From contig NZ_SACN01000001.1 in NCBI RefSeq assembly GCF_004005865.1, positions 248,001-312,000 of the forward strand: a DNA stretch of 64,000 nucleotides. Reading direction: 5' to 3'. The notes beneath the pieces were generated by a model. It was not told the DNA's origin. It searched no databases and saw nothing but the letters and a program-made list of their open reading frames with translations. Shown here piece by piece: positions 51,963 to 60,642 of this stretch (position 1 is the first letter of the stretch; each line of letters opens with the position of its first letter). The translations under genes and the position numbers were made by a program. This DNA is from Sphingomonas crocodyli (lineage in GTDB: Bacteria; Pseudomonadota; Alphaproteobacteria; Sphingomonadales; Sphingomonadaceae).

Positions 51963-53021
51963 ATGCGCTGGACGCAGATGGTTCGGAACATGAGTGTTGC
52001 CCTGCTGGCATTCGCCGCAGCGGGCTCGGCCCAGGCCGCGATGATCGCGACGCCGGTGACGAACACGGCCGCCCAGCTCAAGGAATGGAACCTCATCGCG
52101 TTCAACAACATCGTTCAGATGAACAGCGAGATCGAGGGTCGTACCTTCGTCGGCGGTAACATCCAGGCGACCAACGGCCAGTATAACTTCACGGCGACCT
52201 CGGCTTCGGCCAACGGCACCGGCGCGCTGACCGTCGTGGGCAACACGGCGGGCCAGAAGATCGACTTCAAGCAGGGCGACCTCGTGGTCGGCGGCAATCA
52301 GGGTACCTACCAGCTGGAGCGCCAGACCAACGGGACGACCGTCTATGTCGGCGGCACCAACAGCGCCGGCCTGCAGAACAATCTGTCGCCGACGACGGGC
52401 CTGGCGCAGAGCAACCCGAACTTCACCGCCGCGTTGAACGCCCAGAAGGCGTCGCTGATCAACAACATGACCAGCCTGTCGGACAATCTGAAGGCGCTGG
52501 CCAGCACCGGCACGGCGAGCACGGCGAACAACAAGTTCACCTATAACGCCACCGGTTCGTTCAACGTGATCAACACCACGGTCGACCAGCTCAAGAGCAT
52601 CGGCGATCAGATCAGCATCACCTCGGGCACCGGCAAGACGACGATCATCAACGTCGCCGGCAATCTGAGCAGCGGGTCGATCAACGCCAACATGGCGAAC
52701 ACGGGATCGGCGCAGAACATCATCTGGAACTTCTACGAAGCGACCGACCTGACGCTGGGCGACTGGCAGGGCACCGTCCTGGCGCCCAAGGCGACCTTCG
52801 TGAAGGACAGCCGCGGCAACCTTGAAGGCAATTTGATCGCCAACAACGTCTCGCTCTACGGCGAAGTCCATGCGCTGAACTTCCAGGGCGATCTCTCGTC
52901 GGTCGGTGGCAGCGTCTCGGCAATGCCCGAGCCGACCACCTGGGCGATGCTGATCCTCGGCTTCGGCATGGTCGGCAGCGTGATGCGCCGCCAGCGTGGA
53001 CCGGCTCTCGCCCGCGCCTGA
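51963..53021 (+). CDS. PEP-CTERM protein with choice-of-anchor A domain
   Basis: A 352-residue secreted protein. A signal peptide (to about GSAQA, residue 29) is followed by a ~290-residue domain matching the choice-of-anchor A layout: NLIAFNNIVQMNSEIEGRTFVGGNI at the start and GTVLAPKATFV...GNLEGNLIANNV near the end. The sequence is rich in Asn, Thr and Gly. The C-terminus is a clear PEP-CTERM signal: MPEPTTWAMLILGFGMVG then MRRQRG. Such proteins are sorted by exosortase to the cell surface or matrix, often with exopolysaccharide. ATG 51963 has GGGAA at the right distance. A strong terminator follows. Confidence 0.9.
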   Translation: MRWTQMVRNMSVALLAFAAAGSAQAAMIATPVTNTAAQLKEWNLIAFNNIVQMNSEIEGRTFVGGNIQATNGQYNFTATSASANGTGALTVVGNTAGQKIDFKQGDLVVGGNQGTYQLERQTNGTTVYVGGTNSAGLQNNLSPTTGLAQSNPNFTAALNAQKASLINNMTSLSDNLKALASTGTASTANNKFTYNATGSFNVINTTVDQLKSIGDQISITSGTGKTTIINVAGNLSSGSINANMANTGSAQNIIWNFYEATDLTLGDWQGTVLAPKATFVKDSRGNLEGNLIANNVSLYGEVHALNFQGDLSSVGGSVSAMPEPTTWAMLILGFGMVGSVMRRQRGPALARA

Positions 53022-53045
53022 TCGGGCAGGGCAATCGAACGGGAA

Positions 53046-53068
53046 GGGGGCCGCAAGGCCCCCTTTTT
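53046..53068 (+). terminator. intrinsic terminator after the PEP-CTERM gene
   Basis: GGGGGCC-GCAA-GGCCCCC followed by TTTTT (53064-53068): a classic rho-independent terminator. It sits between converging genes. Confidence 0.93.
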
Positions 53069-53071
53069 CAT

Positions 53072-54049
53072 TCAGGGGATCAGCAAAGTCGATCCGGTGG
53101 TCTGCCGGGCCTCAAGCGCGCGGTGCGCGTCGGCAGCGTCGCCCAGCGCGAAACGCTGGCCGATCGTGATCTTCACCGTGCCGTCGGCAAGTGCGGCGAA
53201 CAGCCGATCGGCCGCCGCCTGCCGCTCCTCGGGCGTGACGATATAGTCGAACAGGGTCGGCCGGGTCACGAACAGCGATCCGCGCCGCGATAATTCGAGC
53301 GGGGAGAAGGGCGGTACCGGCCCCGAGGCATTGCCGAACGTGACCATCATGCCCCGCCGCGCGAGCGCATCGAGCGACGCGGTCCAGCTTGCCGCGCCCA
53401 CGCCGTCGAAGCTGACATGGACTCCGCGCCCGTCGGTGAGCGCGCGGACATCCTCCGCAAGCGTGTTGAACCCACCATGCAGCACATGATCGGCGCCCAT
53501 CTTGCGCGCGATCTCGGCCTTCTCCGCCGATCCGGCATGCGCGATCACGGTGACTCCCGCCGCGTGAAGCCATTGGACGAGAATCTGGCCGACGCCGCCC
53601 GCAGCGGCATGGACGAGCGCGGTGGCGCCCTTCTCGATACGCGCACAACGGAAGATCAGTGCCTCGGCGGTGAGACCCTTGAGCAGGGCGGCGGCCGCCA
53701 GATCGTCGTCGACATCGTCGGGCAAGCTGATCAGCTCGGCAGCGGCGATCGTCCGTGCGGTGGCATAGCTGCCGGGAGTGCGGGTGACATAGGCGACCCG
53801 TTCCCCGACGCTGAACCCGTCCACGCCCTCACCCAGCGCCTCGACAATACCCGCGGCCTCGACGCCGAGCCCCGCCGGCAATGGCACCGGATAGAGGCCG
53901 GTGCGGTGATAGGTGTCGATGAAGTTGATCCCGATCGCACGGTGCCGGACGACGACTTCGCCCGGTCCCGGCCGCAGCGTGCCGAGATCCTCGCGTGCGA
54001 TCGCCTCAGGCCCGCCATAGGCCGCGACCGAAAGGCGCCAGTCGCTCAT
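53072..54049 (-). CDS. NADPH:quinone oxidoreductase (zinc-free MDR family)
   Basis: A 325-residue protein of the quinone oxidoreductase (QOR) family. The dinucleotide site is HAAAGGVGQILVQWLHAAG and no zinc-binding cysteines of alcohol dehydrogenases are present. The N-terminal GPGEVVVRHRAIGINFIDTYHRTGLYP is typical. It reduces quinones or other enones with NADPH in the cytoplasm. It overlaps the dienelactone hydrolase stop by four bases. Confidence 0.9.
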   Translation of the reverse strand: MSDWRLSVAAYGGPEAIAREDLGTLRPGPGEVVVRHRAIGINFIDTYHRTGLYPVPLPAGLGVEAAGIVEALGEGVDGFSVGERVAYVTRTPGSYATARTIAAAELISLPDDVDDDLAAAALLKGLTAEALIFRCARIEKGATALVHAAAGGVGQILVQWLHAAGVTVIAHAGSAEKAEIARKMGADHVLHGGFNTLAEDVRALTDGRGVHVSFDGVGAASWTASLDALARRGMMVTFGNASGPVPPFSPLELSRRGSLFVTRPTLFDYIVTPEERQAAADRLFAALADGTVKITIGQRFALGDAADAHRALEARQTTGSTLLIP

Positions 54050-54741
54050 CCGATATGCTCGGCGAAGAAGGCGGCCGTGCGCCCGTCGGCCAGCTTGGCG
54101 CCCGCGTCGTCACGCCGATTGCCCATCGTGGTCGCAAAGCCGTGATCGAGGCCGGGATAATCGTGGAGCGTGACCTTGGGATGGCTATCCAGCCCGTCGT
54201 GCATCGCCTTCTGCGCATCGGGGCCGACGAAATGATCGGCGGTCGGGATGTGGAGCATCAGCGGGTGGGCGATCGCGTGCGATTCATGGAGAAGCCCGTC
54301 GATGCCGACGCCATAATAGCCGACGCTCGCGTCGATATCGGTCCGCGCGGCGGTCATATAGGCGAGGCGCCCGCCCATGCAGTATCCGACCGCGCCGACC
54401 TTGCCGCCCTTGGCTTGCTCGCGTGCCGCATGGATCGTCGCTTCGATATCCTCGATGCCCTTCATCTGATCGAACTGGCCGAACAGTTCGAACGCGCGCT
54501 GCAGCTCGGGTTCGACATCGGGATCAAGCTGGATGCCAGGCTCGATCCGCCAGAACAGGTCGGGGGCGAGCGCGACATAGCCTTGCGAAGCCCATTCGTC
54601 CGCTTTGGCGCGGATGCCGGGATTCACGCCGAAAATCTCCTGGATGACGATGATCGCGCCGCGCGGAGCGCCTGCGGGCTCGGCGAGGTAACAGGGAAAG
54701 GTGCTGCCATCCAAGGCTTTGATATCAATCATCTTTCCCAT
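54046..54741 (-). CDS. dienelactone hydrolase family protein
   Basis: A 231-residue alpha/beta hydrolase. The nucleophile is Cys in VGYCMGGRLAY, with Asp in IPTADHFVGP and His in GLDHGFAT. The start MGKMIDIKALD has AGGAG upstream. Family members hydrolyse dienelactones or similar esters; with the QOR gene it may form a small detoxification unit. No catechol pathway genes are nearby, so the substrate is open. Confidence 0.88.
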   Translation of the reverse strand: MGKMIDIKALDGSTFPCYLAEPAGAPRGAIIVIQEIFGVNPGIRAKADEWASQGYVALAPDLFWRIEPGIQLDPDVEPELQRAFELFGQFDQMKGIEDIEATIHAAREQAKGGKVGAVGYCMGGRLAYMTAARTDIDASVGYYGVGIDGLLHESHAIAHPLMLHIPTADHFVGPDAQKAMHDGLDSHPKVTLHDYPGLDHGFATTMGNRRDDAGAKLADGRTAAFFAEHIG

Positions 54742-54863
54742 GAAAATCTCTCCTTGAGGGCACAAGCGCCAGGATGAGTCGGTTCGCTTGTGCGCAAGCG
54801 GCATGCCTGCGATAAGCCTAACGCGGCCTTGCGTCGTTTCAATGTCTTATGATCGGAGCGGCG

Positions 54864-55106
54864 ATGAAGGTATCTGTGGACGTTGATTGCACGCCGGAAG
54901 AAGCGCGCCGGCTGATGGGCCTGCCCGACATGACGGCGATCCACGACGCCTATACCGACAAGATGAAGCGGATGATGGAAGAGGGGATCACCCCCGATGC
55001 GCTGCAGAGCATGATCGGCCAGTGGATGCCGATGGGCGAAGCCGGCATGTCCATGTGGCGCTCGCTGCTCGACCAGATCGGCCGTGCCGGAACGTCCTCC
55101 AAATAA
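54864..55106 (+). CDS. small DUF6489-like protein
   Basis: An 80-residue protein (MKVSVDVDCTPEEARRLMGLPDM...) that matches my memory of the DUF6489 group in sphingomonads, but the family name is not certain. It is helical and Met-rich (LQSMIGQWMPMGEAGMSMWRSLL), somewhat phasin-like. ATG 54864 has GGAGCGG upstream; an ATG at 54849 is an alternative. It overlaps the mnmE start by 23 bases, so the two are coupled. Confidence 0.7.
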   Translation: MKVSVDVDCTPEEARRLMGLPDMTAIHDAYTDKMKRMMEEGITPDALQSMIGQWMPMGEAGMSMWRSLLDQIGRAGTSSK

Positions 55107-56400
55107 TCCCGACGCCGGGCCTGTCCTGACCCCCACGATCTTCGCCCTGTCGAGCGGGATGCCGCCGGCAGGGATCGGCGTGGTGCGGATCAGCGGACCG
55201 CAGGCGGGCGACGTGATCGCGGCGCTCACCGCCCGACCGCTACCGCAGCCGCGCCGCGCTACGCTGCGTCCGTTGATCGATCCGCGCGACGGGCGGTTGC
55301 TGGATGAGGCGCTGGTCCTGTGGTTTCCGGGGCCGGCGACCGCGACCGGCGAAGATCTGGCCGAGTTCCACGTGCACGGCGGCCGCGCGGTGATTGCGGC
55401 GGTCCTCGATTGCCTTGCCCGGCAACCCGGCCTGCGCGCGGCGGAGGCCGGCGAGTTCACGCGGCGCGCGCTGCTCAATGGCCGTATCGACCTGATCGAG
55501 GCCGAGGCGCTGGGCGATCTGCTGGGCGCCGAGACCGAGGCGCAGCGGCGCCATGCGCTGATGATGCACGACGGCGCGCTGAGCCGCGCGGTCGAGAGGT
55601 GGCAGGCGACCCTGCTTGCGCTGTCGGCCCGGCTCGAGGCCGTCCTCGATTTCTCTGACGAGGACGATGTGGGGGATGGCGTCGATATCGGTGGCGACCT
55701 CCGGGTATTGCGGACCGAACTCGACACCTGGCTCAACCGGCCGCGCGCCGAGCGGCTGAAGGACGGCCTGCGCGTCGTGCTGGCCGGGCCGCCCAATGCG
55801 GGCAAGTCGTCGCTGTTCAACGCGCTGCTCGGCCGTGACGCGGCGATCGTGTCCGACATTGCCGGCACGACGCGCGACATGATCGAGGCGCCTGTCCAGC
55901 TGGGCGGTCATGCCTTCGTCCTGATTGATGTCGCTGGGCTGCGCGATGACAGCGGCGACGTGATCGAGGCGATCGGGATCGACCGCGCGCGCCGTGCGGT
56001 GGCGGCCGCCGATGTCGTCCTCTGGCTCGGCGATCCGGGCGAGGCGCCGGAGGGCGCATTGCGGATTGGTGCGCAATCGGACCGAATTTCGCATGGGAGC
56101 GATATTGATCTCCGTCTGTCGGCACATACAGGCGAAGGACTCGAGGAGCTTATCGCGTGGCTCGTCGCGAGGGCGGCCGAGCTTTCGCCACGCGCCGACG
56201 AGGCGGGATTGAACGCGCGGCAGGCGGTGCTGATCAGCGAGGCGCGCGATGCCATTGCGCTCGCTGGATCTGAATCGGATCCCTTGCTTCAGGCAGAGTC
56301 ACTTCGTGCGTCGCGTCAGGCGTTCGATGCGCTGACGGGACGGGCAGGGGCGGAGGCCATGCTCGATGCGTTGTTCGGAGCATTCTGCATCGGAAAGTGA
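55084..56400 (+). CDS. mnmE: tRNA modification GTPase MnmE (TrmE)
   Basis: A 438-residue GTPase that, with MnmG, installs the 5-carboxymethylaminomethyl group at U34. GTG start. The N-terminal folate-binding domain starts at TPTIFALSSGMPPAGIGVVRISG; the G domain has G1 GPPNAGKSS, G2 GTTRDM and the C-terminal Cys-motif FCIGK. G3 reads DVAGL instead of the usual DTAGL/I, and the G4 position is AQSD rather than NKxD. The GTPase domain is otherwise complete. First of the origin-linked run mnmE-mnmG-rsmG-parA-parB. Confidence 0.92.
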   Translation: MPERPPNNPDAGPVLTPTIFALSSGMPPAGIGVVRISGPQAGDVIAALTARPLPQPRRATLRPLIDPRDGRLLDEALVLWFPGPATATGEDLAEFHVHGGRAVIAAVLDCLARQPGLRAAEAGEFTRRALLNGRIDLIEAEALGDLLGAETEAQRRHALMMHDGALSRAVERWQATLLALSARLEAVLDFSDEDDVGDGVDIGGDLRVLRTELDTWLNRPRAERLKDGLRVVLAGPPNAGKSSLFNALLGRDAAIVSDIAGTTRDMIEAPVQLGGHAFVLIDVAGLRDDSGDVIEAIGIDRARRAVAAADVVLWLGDPGEAPEGALRIGAQSDRISHGSDIDLRLSAHTGEGLEELIAWLVARAAELSPRADEAGLNARQAVLISEARDAIALAGSESDPLLQAESLRASRQAFDALTGRAGAEAMLDALFGAFCIGK

Positions 56401-56416
56401 TGTTCCACGTGGAACG
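56401..56416. promoter_or_regulatory. parS site 1 (intergenic)
   Basis: TGTTCCACGTGGAACG holds the perfect 14-bp palindrome GTTCCACGTGGAAC, a ParB-binding site. It directly follows the mnmE stop in the short gap before mnmG. Confidence 0.88.
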
Positions 56417-56452
56417 CTTTGACCGAATCCCCCCGCTGCGATAGCGGGCCGC

Positions 56453-58300
56453 ATGGACTTCGATGTGATCATTGTCGGCGGCGGCCATGCCGGAAGCGAA
56501 GCCGCTGCCGCTGCCGCGCGTATGGGTGCGCGGGTGGCGCTGCTCAGCATGGACCGCCGCCAGATCGGCGTGATGTCGTGCAACCCGGCGATCGGCGGAT
56601 TGGGGAAGGGGCATCTCGTTCGCGAGGTCGATGCTTGCGACGGAATCATGGCGCGTGCCGCCGATGCCGCGGCGATCCACCATCGCATGCTCAACAGTTC
56701 GAAGGGCGCTGCGGTGCAGGGGCCGCGCGTGCAGGCCGACCGGCGACTTTATCGCGACGCCGTCCAGGCGATGCTTGCGGCCGAATCCAATCTCGAAATC
56801 GTCGAGGGGATGGCTGCGCGTTTGATCGTCAAGGGTGAGCGGGCGGAGGGCGTCGAACTCGAAGATGGTCGGCGACTGACGGCACGCGCCGTCGTCCTCG
56901 CCACCGGCACCTTCCTCGGTGCGCGGCTCCACTTCGGTCTGGATTCGGTCGAGGGTGGTCGGATCGAGGAGCGGGCCGCGACGGCGATGGCGGTTCAGCT
57001 TCGCGATCTCGACCGGCCGATGGCGCGTCTGAAGACGGGAACGCCGCCGCGCCTCGATGGTCGCACGATCGACTGGTCGCGTCTCGCGCGCCAGCCATCG
57101 GACGATGATGCCTGGACCTTCTCGGCGATGACGCCGCAGCGCGTTCTGCCGCAGCTCGCCTGCTTCATCACGCGGACGAACAGCGAGACGCACGACGTGA
57201 TCCGCAAGGGTCTCGATCGATCGCCGCTCTTTTCGGGAGCGATCGAGGGGTCGGGTCCGCGTTACTGTCCGTCGATCGAGGACAAGGTGCTGCGCTTCGG
57301 CGATCGCGATGGGCATCAGATCTTCCTCGAACCCGAGGGGCTTGACGATCATCTGATCTATCCCAACGGCATCTCGACCTCGCTGCCGCTCGATGTCCAG
57401 CATGCGATGCTGCGATCGATGGAGGGGTTGGAGGCGGTGGAAATCGTCCGTCCCGGCTATGCGGTCGAGTATGATCATATCGATCCGCGCGCGCTCGATC
57501 CCGATCTGCGGCTCCGCGCGATGGAGGGTGTCTATTGCGCCGGCCAGCTCAACGGCACGACCGGCTATGAGGAGGCGGCTGCGCAGGGCCTCGTCGCCGG
57601 GGCCAATGCCGCAGCCTTCGCGCTCGGTCGCGCGCCGATCCTCTGGGATCGGGCGACCAGCTATATCGGCGTGATGATCGACGATCTCACGTTGCAGGGT
57701 GTGACCGAACCCTATCGAATGCTTACCGCGCGGGCGGAGTATCGGTTGCGCTTGCGGGCGGACAATGCCGGTACACGCCTGACAGGTTGGGCAGCGGAGC
57801 AGGGGCTTGTTTCGAACGCCCGATATATGTTCCACGTGGAACGTGAGACGGCGCGCGAACAGCTTCGCACGGCATGGCAGGATGCTACCATTTCATCGCG
57901 CGAGCTTCGCGCCATCGGTGCCGAGGTCAATGACGATAGCGGCGTGCGGCGCAGCGGTTGGGACTGGCTTCGATTCCCCGAAGTCGGGCCTTCGCACATC
58001 GCCGCATCGATCGAGGGCAGTGCACCGGTCGCGAACGATATTGTCGCGGAACTGGCACAGGATGCGCGCTATGCCCCTTATGTCGAGCGGCAGGAGCAGG
58101 AACTGGCGAGGCTTCGCGCCGACAGTGCGCTGCGGCTCGATCGGATCGCGGACTATCGCGCGGTGGGGGGGCTTTCGAACGAGATGATCGAGCGTTTGAA
58201 CAAGGCGATGCCCACCGATCTTGGGCGTGCATCTCAGGTGCGTGGCGTAACGCCGGCGGCCCTGACTGCGATCATGCTTCATGCCCGGCGCGCCGCATGA
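56453..58300 (+). CDS. mnmG: tRNA uridine 5-carboxymethylaminomethyl modification enzyme MnmG (GidA)
   Basis: A 615-residue FAD enzyme, partner of MnmE at wobble U34 of tRNA. The FAD motif is [21 protein letters not shown] near the N-terminus; [20 protein letters not shown] and [11 protein letters not shown] are family blocks. A parS palindrome is written into codons at 57828-57843 (peptide MFHVER). The stop overlaps the rsmG ATG. Confidence 0.95.
   Translation: MDFDVIIVGGGHAGSEAAAAAARMGARVALLSMDRRQIGVMSCNPAIGGLGKGHLVREVDACDGIMARAADAAAIHHRMLNSSKGAAVQGPRVQADRRLYRDAVQAMLAAESNLEIVEGMAARLIVKGERAEGVELEDGRRLTARAVVLATGTFLGARLHFGLDSVEGGRIEERAATAMAVQLRDLDRPMARLKTGTPPRLDGRTIDWSRLARQPSDDDAWTFSAMTPQRVLPQLACFITRTNSETHDVIRKGLDRSPLFSGAIEGSGPRYCPSIEDKVLRFGDRDGHQIFLEPEGLDDHLIYPNGISTSLPLDVQHAMLRSMEGLEAVEIVRPGYAVEYDHIDPRALDPDLRLRAMEGVYCAGQLNGTTGYEEAAAQGLVAGANAAAFALGRAPILWDRATSYIGVMIDDLTLQGVTEPYRMLTARAEYRLRLRADNAGTRLTGWAAEQGLVSNARYMFHVERETAREQLRTAWQDATISSRELRAIGAEVNDDSGVRRSGWDWLRFPEVGPSHIAASIEGSAPVANDIVAELAQDARYAPYVERQEQELARLRADSALRLDRIADYRAVGGLSNEMIERLNKAMPTDLGRASQVRGVTPAALTAIMLHARRAA
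57828..57843. promoter_or_regulatory. parS site 2 (inside mnmG)
   Basis: The same 16 bases as site 1, TGTTCCACGTGGAACG, inside the mnmG coding sequence and read as MFHVER. The identical 16-mer 1.4 kb from site 1 argues for ParB binding rather than chance. Confidence 0.88.
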
Positions 58301-58926
58301 CCGAGCAGGAAGCGCTCGACTGGCTCGACGCGCGGGGTGATGTTTCACGTGAAACACTCGTCGCGCTTCACACATTGCGCGATCTCGTTGCCACGGAAAA
58401 TGAGAACCAGAACCTGATCGCCCGGTCGACGCTCGATCAGTTCTTCGCACGCCACATCGTCGATTCGGTTCAGCTGCTCGATCACGCAGGGACGCCAAAG
58501 AACTGGATCGACCTGGGTTCGGGGCCGGGCTTTCCCGGTCTGGTGATAGCGATCATGCGGCCGGCGATTCCCGTCCTGCTCGTCGAATCGCGTCGTCGTC
58601 GCGTCGACTTCCTTCTCCATGTCGCCAAGCGGCTCAATCTCGCCAATGTCAGCGTGGCCGGTGCGCGGCTTGAGACGGTGCCAAGCGAGCCCTTCGACGC
58701 GATCAGCGCGCGCGCCTTCGCCCCGCTCGATCGTCTGCTGCCGCTCGCGCATCGATTCTCGAAACCGGACACGGTCTGGGTGCTGCCGAAAGGGCGCGGA
58801 GCTGCCAATGAACTGGAAGCAGTTCAGACTTCGTGGCAAGGTAAGTTCCGGATCGTGCCGAGTGTGACCGATCCGGAAGCGGCGATCATCGTCGCCGACC
58901 ATGTTCAGCCGAAGGGACGTCGATGA
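58297..58926 (+). CDS. rsmG: 16S rRNA (guanine527-N7)-methyltransferase RsmG (GidB)
   Basis: A 209-residue Rossmann methyltransferase. The SAM motif is [17 protein letters not shown], and [14 protein letters not shown] matches the family. The N-terminal codons DVSRET carry a perfect 16-bp parS (58341-58356). It overlaps mnmG (ATGA) and parA. Confidence 0.94.
   Translation: MTEQEALDWLDARGDVSRETLVALHTLRDLVATENENQNLIARSTLDQFFARHIVDSVQLLDHAGTPKNWIDLGSGPGFPGLVIAIMRPAIPVLLVESRRRRVDFLLHVAKRLNLANVSVAGARLETVPSEPFDAISARAFAPLDRLLPLAHRFSKPDTVWVLPKGRGAANELEAVQTSWQGKFRIVPSVTDPEAAIIVADHVQPKGRR
58341..58356. promoter_or_regulatory. parS site 3 (inside rsmG)
   Basis: TGTTTCACGTGAAACA, a perfect 16-bp palindrome identical to the general bacterial parS consensus, lies 45 bases after the rsmG start. 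Confidence 0.93.
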
Positions 58927-59702
58927 TCCGCATTGCGATCGCGAACCAGAAGGGCGGGGTGGGGAAGACCACCACCGCAATCAATCTCGCGACCGCGCTC
59001 GCCGCTACTGGATGGCGCGTGCTGCTGATCGATTTCGATCCGCAGGGCAATGCATCGACCGGCCTTGGCGTCGAGAAGACCGATCGTGAGCGTTCGAGTT
59101 ATGAGCTGCTGCGCGGTGACGCGACGCTGGCCGAGGCCGTGGTCGCGACGCGTGTGCCGCGGCTCGATATCGTTCCGGCCACCGTCGATCTGTCGGGCGC
59201 CGAGATTGAACTGATCGAGGTCGAACGCCGCACGCACCGTCTGCACGAGGCGCTTGCCGCATCGGAAGGGCAGTGGGACGTCTGCCTGATCGATTGCCCG
59301 CCGTCGCTCGGCCTGCTCACGGTCAACGCGCTGGTGGCCGCGAACATGATGATCGTGCCGCTCCAGTGTGAGTTCTTCGCGCTCGAAGGTTTGAGCCAGC
59401 TGCTCCAGACGATCGAGCGGGTGCGCGCGCGCTTCAATCCGCAGCTGTCGATCCTGGGTGTGGCGCTGACGATGTACGATCGTCGCAATCGCCTGTCGGA
59501 GCAGGTCGCGGCCGATGTCCGTGCGGTGCTGGGCGACGTCGTGTTCGACACGGTGATCCCGCGCAACGTGCGCCTGTCCGAAGCGCCCAGCCACGGCGTG
59601 CCGGCCCTGATCTACGATCATCGCTGCCCGGGGTCGGAAGCCTATATCGCGCTCGCCCGCGAATGCATCACGCGGTTGACCAAGACTGCACAGGCCGCAT
59701 GA
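58923..59702 (+). CDS. parA: chromosome partitioning ATPase ParA
   Basis: A 259-residue deviant Walker ATPase. The motif KGGVGKTTTAINLA is at residues ~10-23, with IDFDPQGNASTGLG and LIDCPPSLGLLT following. ParA moves ParB-parS complexes so that sister origins separate. It overlaps rsmG by four bases (ATGA). Confidence 0.96.
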   Translation: MIRIAIANQKGGVGKTTTAINLATALAATGWRVLLIDFDPQGNASTGLGVEKTDRERSSYELLRGDATLAEAVVATRVPRLDIVPATVDLSGAEIELIEVERRTHRLHEALAASEGQWDVCLIDCPPSLGLLTVNALVAANMMIVPLQCEFFALEGLSQLLQTIERVRARFNPQLSILGVALTMYDRRNRLSEQVAADVRAVLGDVVFDTVIPRNVRLSEAPSHGVPALIYDHRCPGSEAYIALARECITRLTKTAQAA

Positions 59703-59745
59703 AGCGCCTCGCACCCTCTATGAAGTTCGGGAAGGAAGATATTCG

Positions 59746-60636
59746 ATGAGCGAGGCGCCCAAGCGCGGATTGGGACGCGGGCTCTCCGCATTGCTCGGCG
59801 AGGTTCAGCGCGAACAGCCGCTGGCGCCCGACGCGCATCGCCCGGCCGGCGTGCAGATGCTGTCGATCGCCTCCATCAGCCCGAACCCCGATCAGCCGCG
59901 CCGCCATTTCGATGATGAAGCGCTGGACGAACTTGCCGCCTCGCTCGCGTCGCGCGGATTGATTCAGCCGATCGTCGTCCGCCCGCGCGGGCACGGTTAT
60001 CAGATCGTCGCCGGCGAACGCCGCTGGCGCGCGGCCCAGCGCGCGCGCTTGCACGAAGTTCCTGTCATCGTGCGTGAACTGGACGACGTTCAGACGCTCG
60101 AGCTCGCAATCATTGAGAACATCCAGCGACAGGATCTCAATGCGATCGAAGAAGCTGAGGCTTATCAAAGACTTACTAAGCAATTCGGCCATACGCAGGA
60201 GGCGCTGGGCAAGCTCGTCAACAAATCGCGCAGCCATGTCGCCAATCTGCTCCGTCTGCTCGAACTTCCCGAGAGCGTTCGGGTGATGGTGGCGAGCGGC
60301 ACGATCGACATGGGCCATGCCCGCGCGCTGATCACTGCGCCCGATCCCGAAGCCCTTGCCCGTGAGGTGGTCGATCGTGGCCTGTCGGTGCGCGAGACCG
60401 AAAAGCTCGCGCGCGGCGGCCGTCCGCCGGCCAAGCGCGGCGGTTCGGCCGAAGCGCCGATCGAATATAAGAGCATGGACGCCGATATCGGCGCGCTCGA
60501 ACGCCATCTGGGCGATATTCTTGGCCTCAAGGTCCAGATCGAGCATCAGGGGAAGGGCGGTCGCGTGACGATCGGCTATTCGACGCTCGATCAGCTCGAC
60601 CTGGTCTGTCAGCGGCTTAGCGGCGAACCGATCTAA
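59746..60636 (+). CDS. parB: chromosome partitioning protein ParB
   Basis: A 296-residue CTP-dependent DNA clamp that loads at parS. Near residue 45 is SPNPDQPRRHFDDEALDELAAS, then IVAGERRWRAAQRA (CTP-binding GERR). The DNA-binding helix-turn-helix is TQEALGKLVNKSRSHVANLLRLLELP. A C-terminal dimerisation segment ends VTIGYSTLDQLDLVCQRL. GGAAGG lies well before the ATG. The three parS sites lie 1.4-3.3 kb upstream. Confidence 0.96.
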   Translation: MSEAPKRGLGRGLSALLGEVQREQPLAPDAHRPAGVQMLSIASISPNPDQPRRHFDDEALDELAASLASRGLIQPIVVRPRGHGYQIVAGERRWRAAQRARLHEVPVIVRELDDVQTLELAIIENIQRQDLNAIEEAEAYQRLTKQFGHTQEALGKLVNKSRSHVANLLRLLELPESVRVMVASGTIDMGHARALITAPDPEALAREVVDRGLSVRETEKLARGGRPPAKRGGSAEAPIEYKSMDADIGALERHLGDILGLKVQIEHQGKGGRVTIGYSTLDQLDLVCQRLSGEPI

Positions 60637-60642
60637 GCGGTC

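Noticed and set aside
55365..55374. Half parS (GTTCCACGTG) inside mnmE
   Set aside because: The right half does not complete the palindrome; the bases encode the conserved EFHVHGGR of MnmE.
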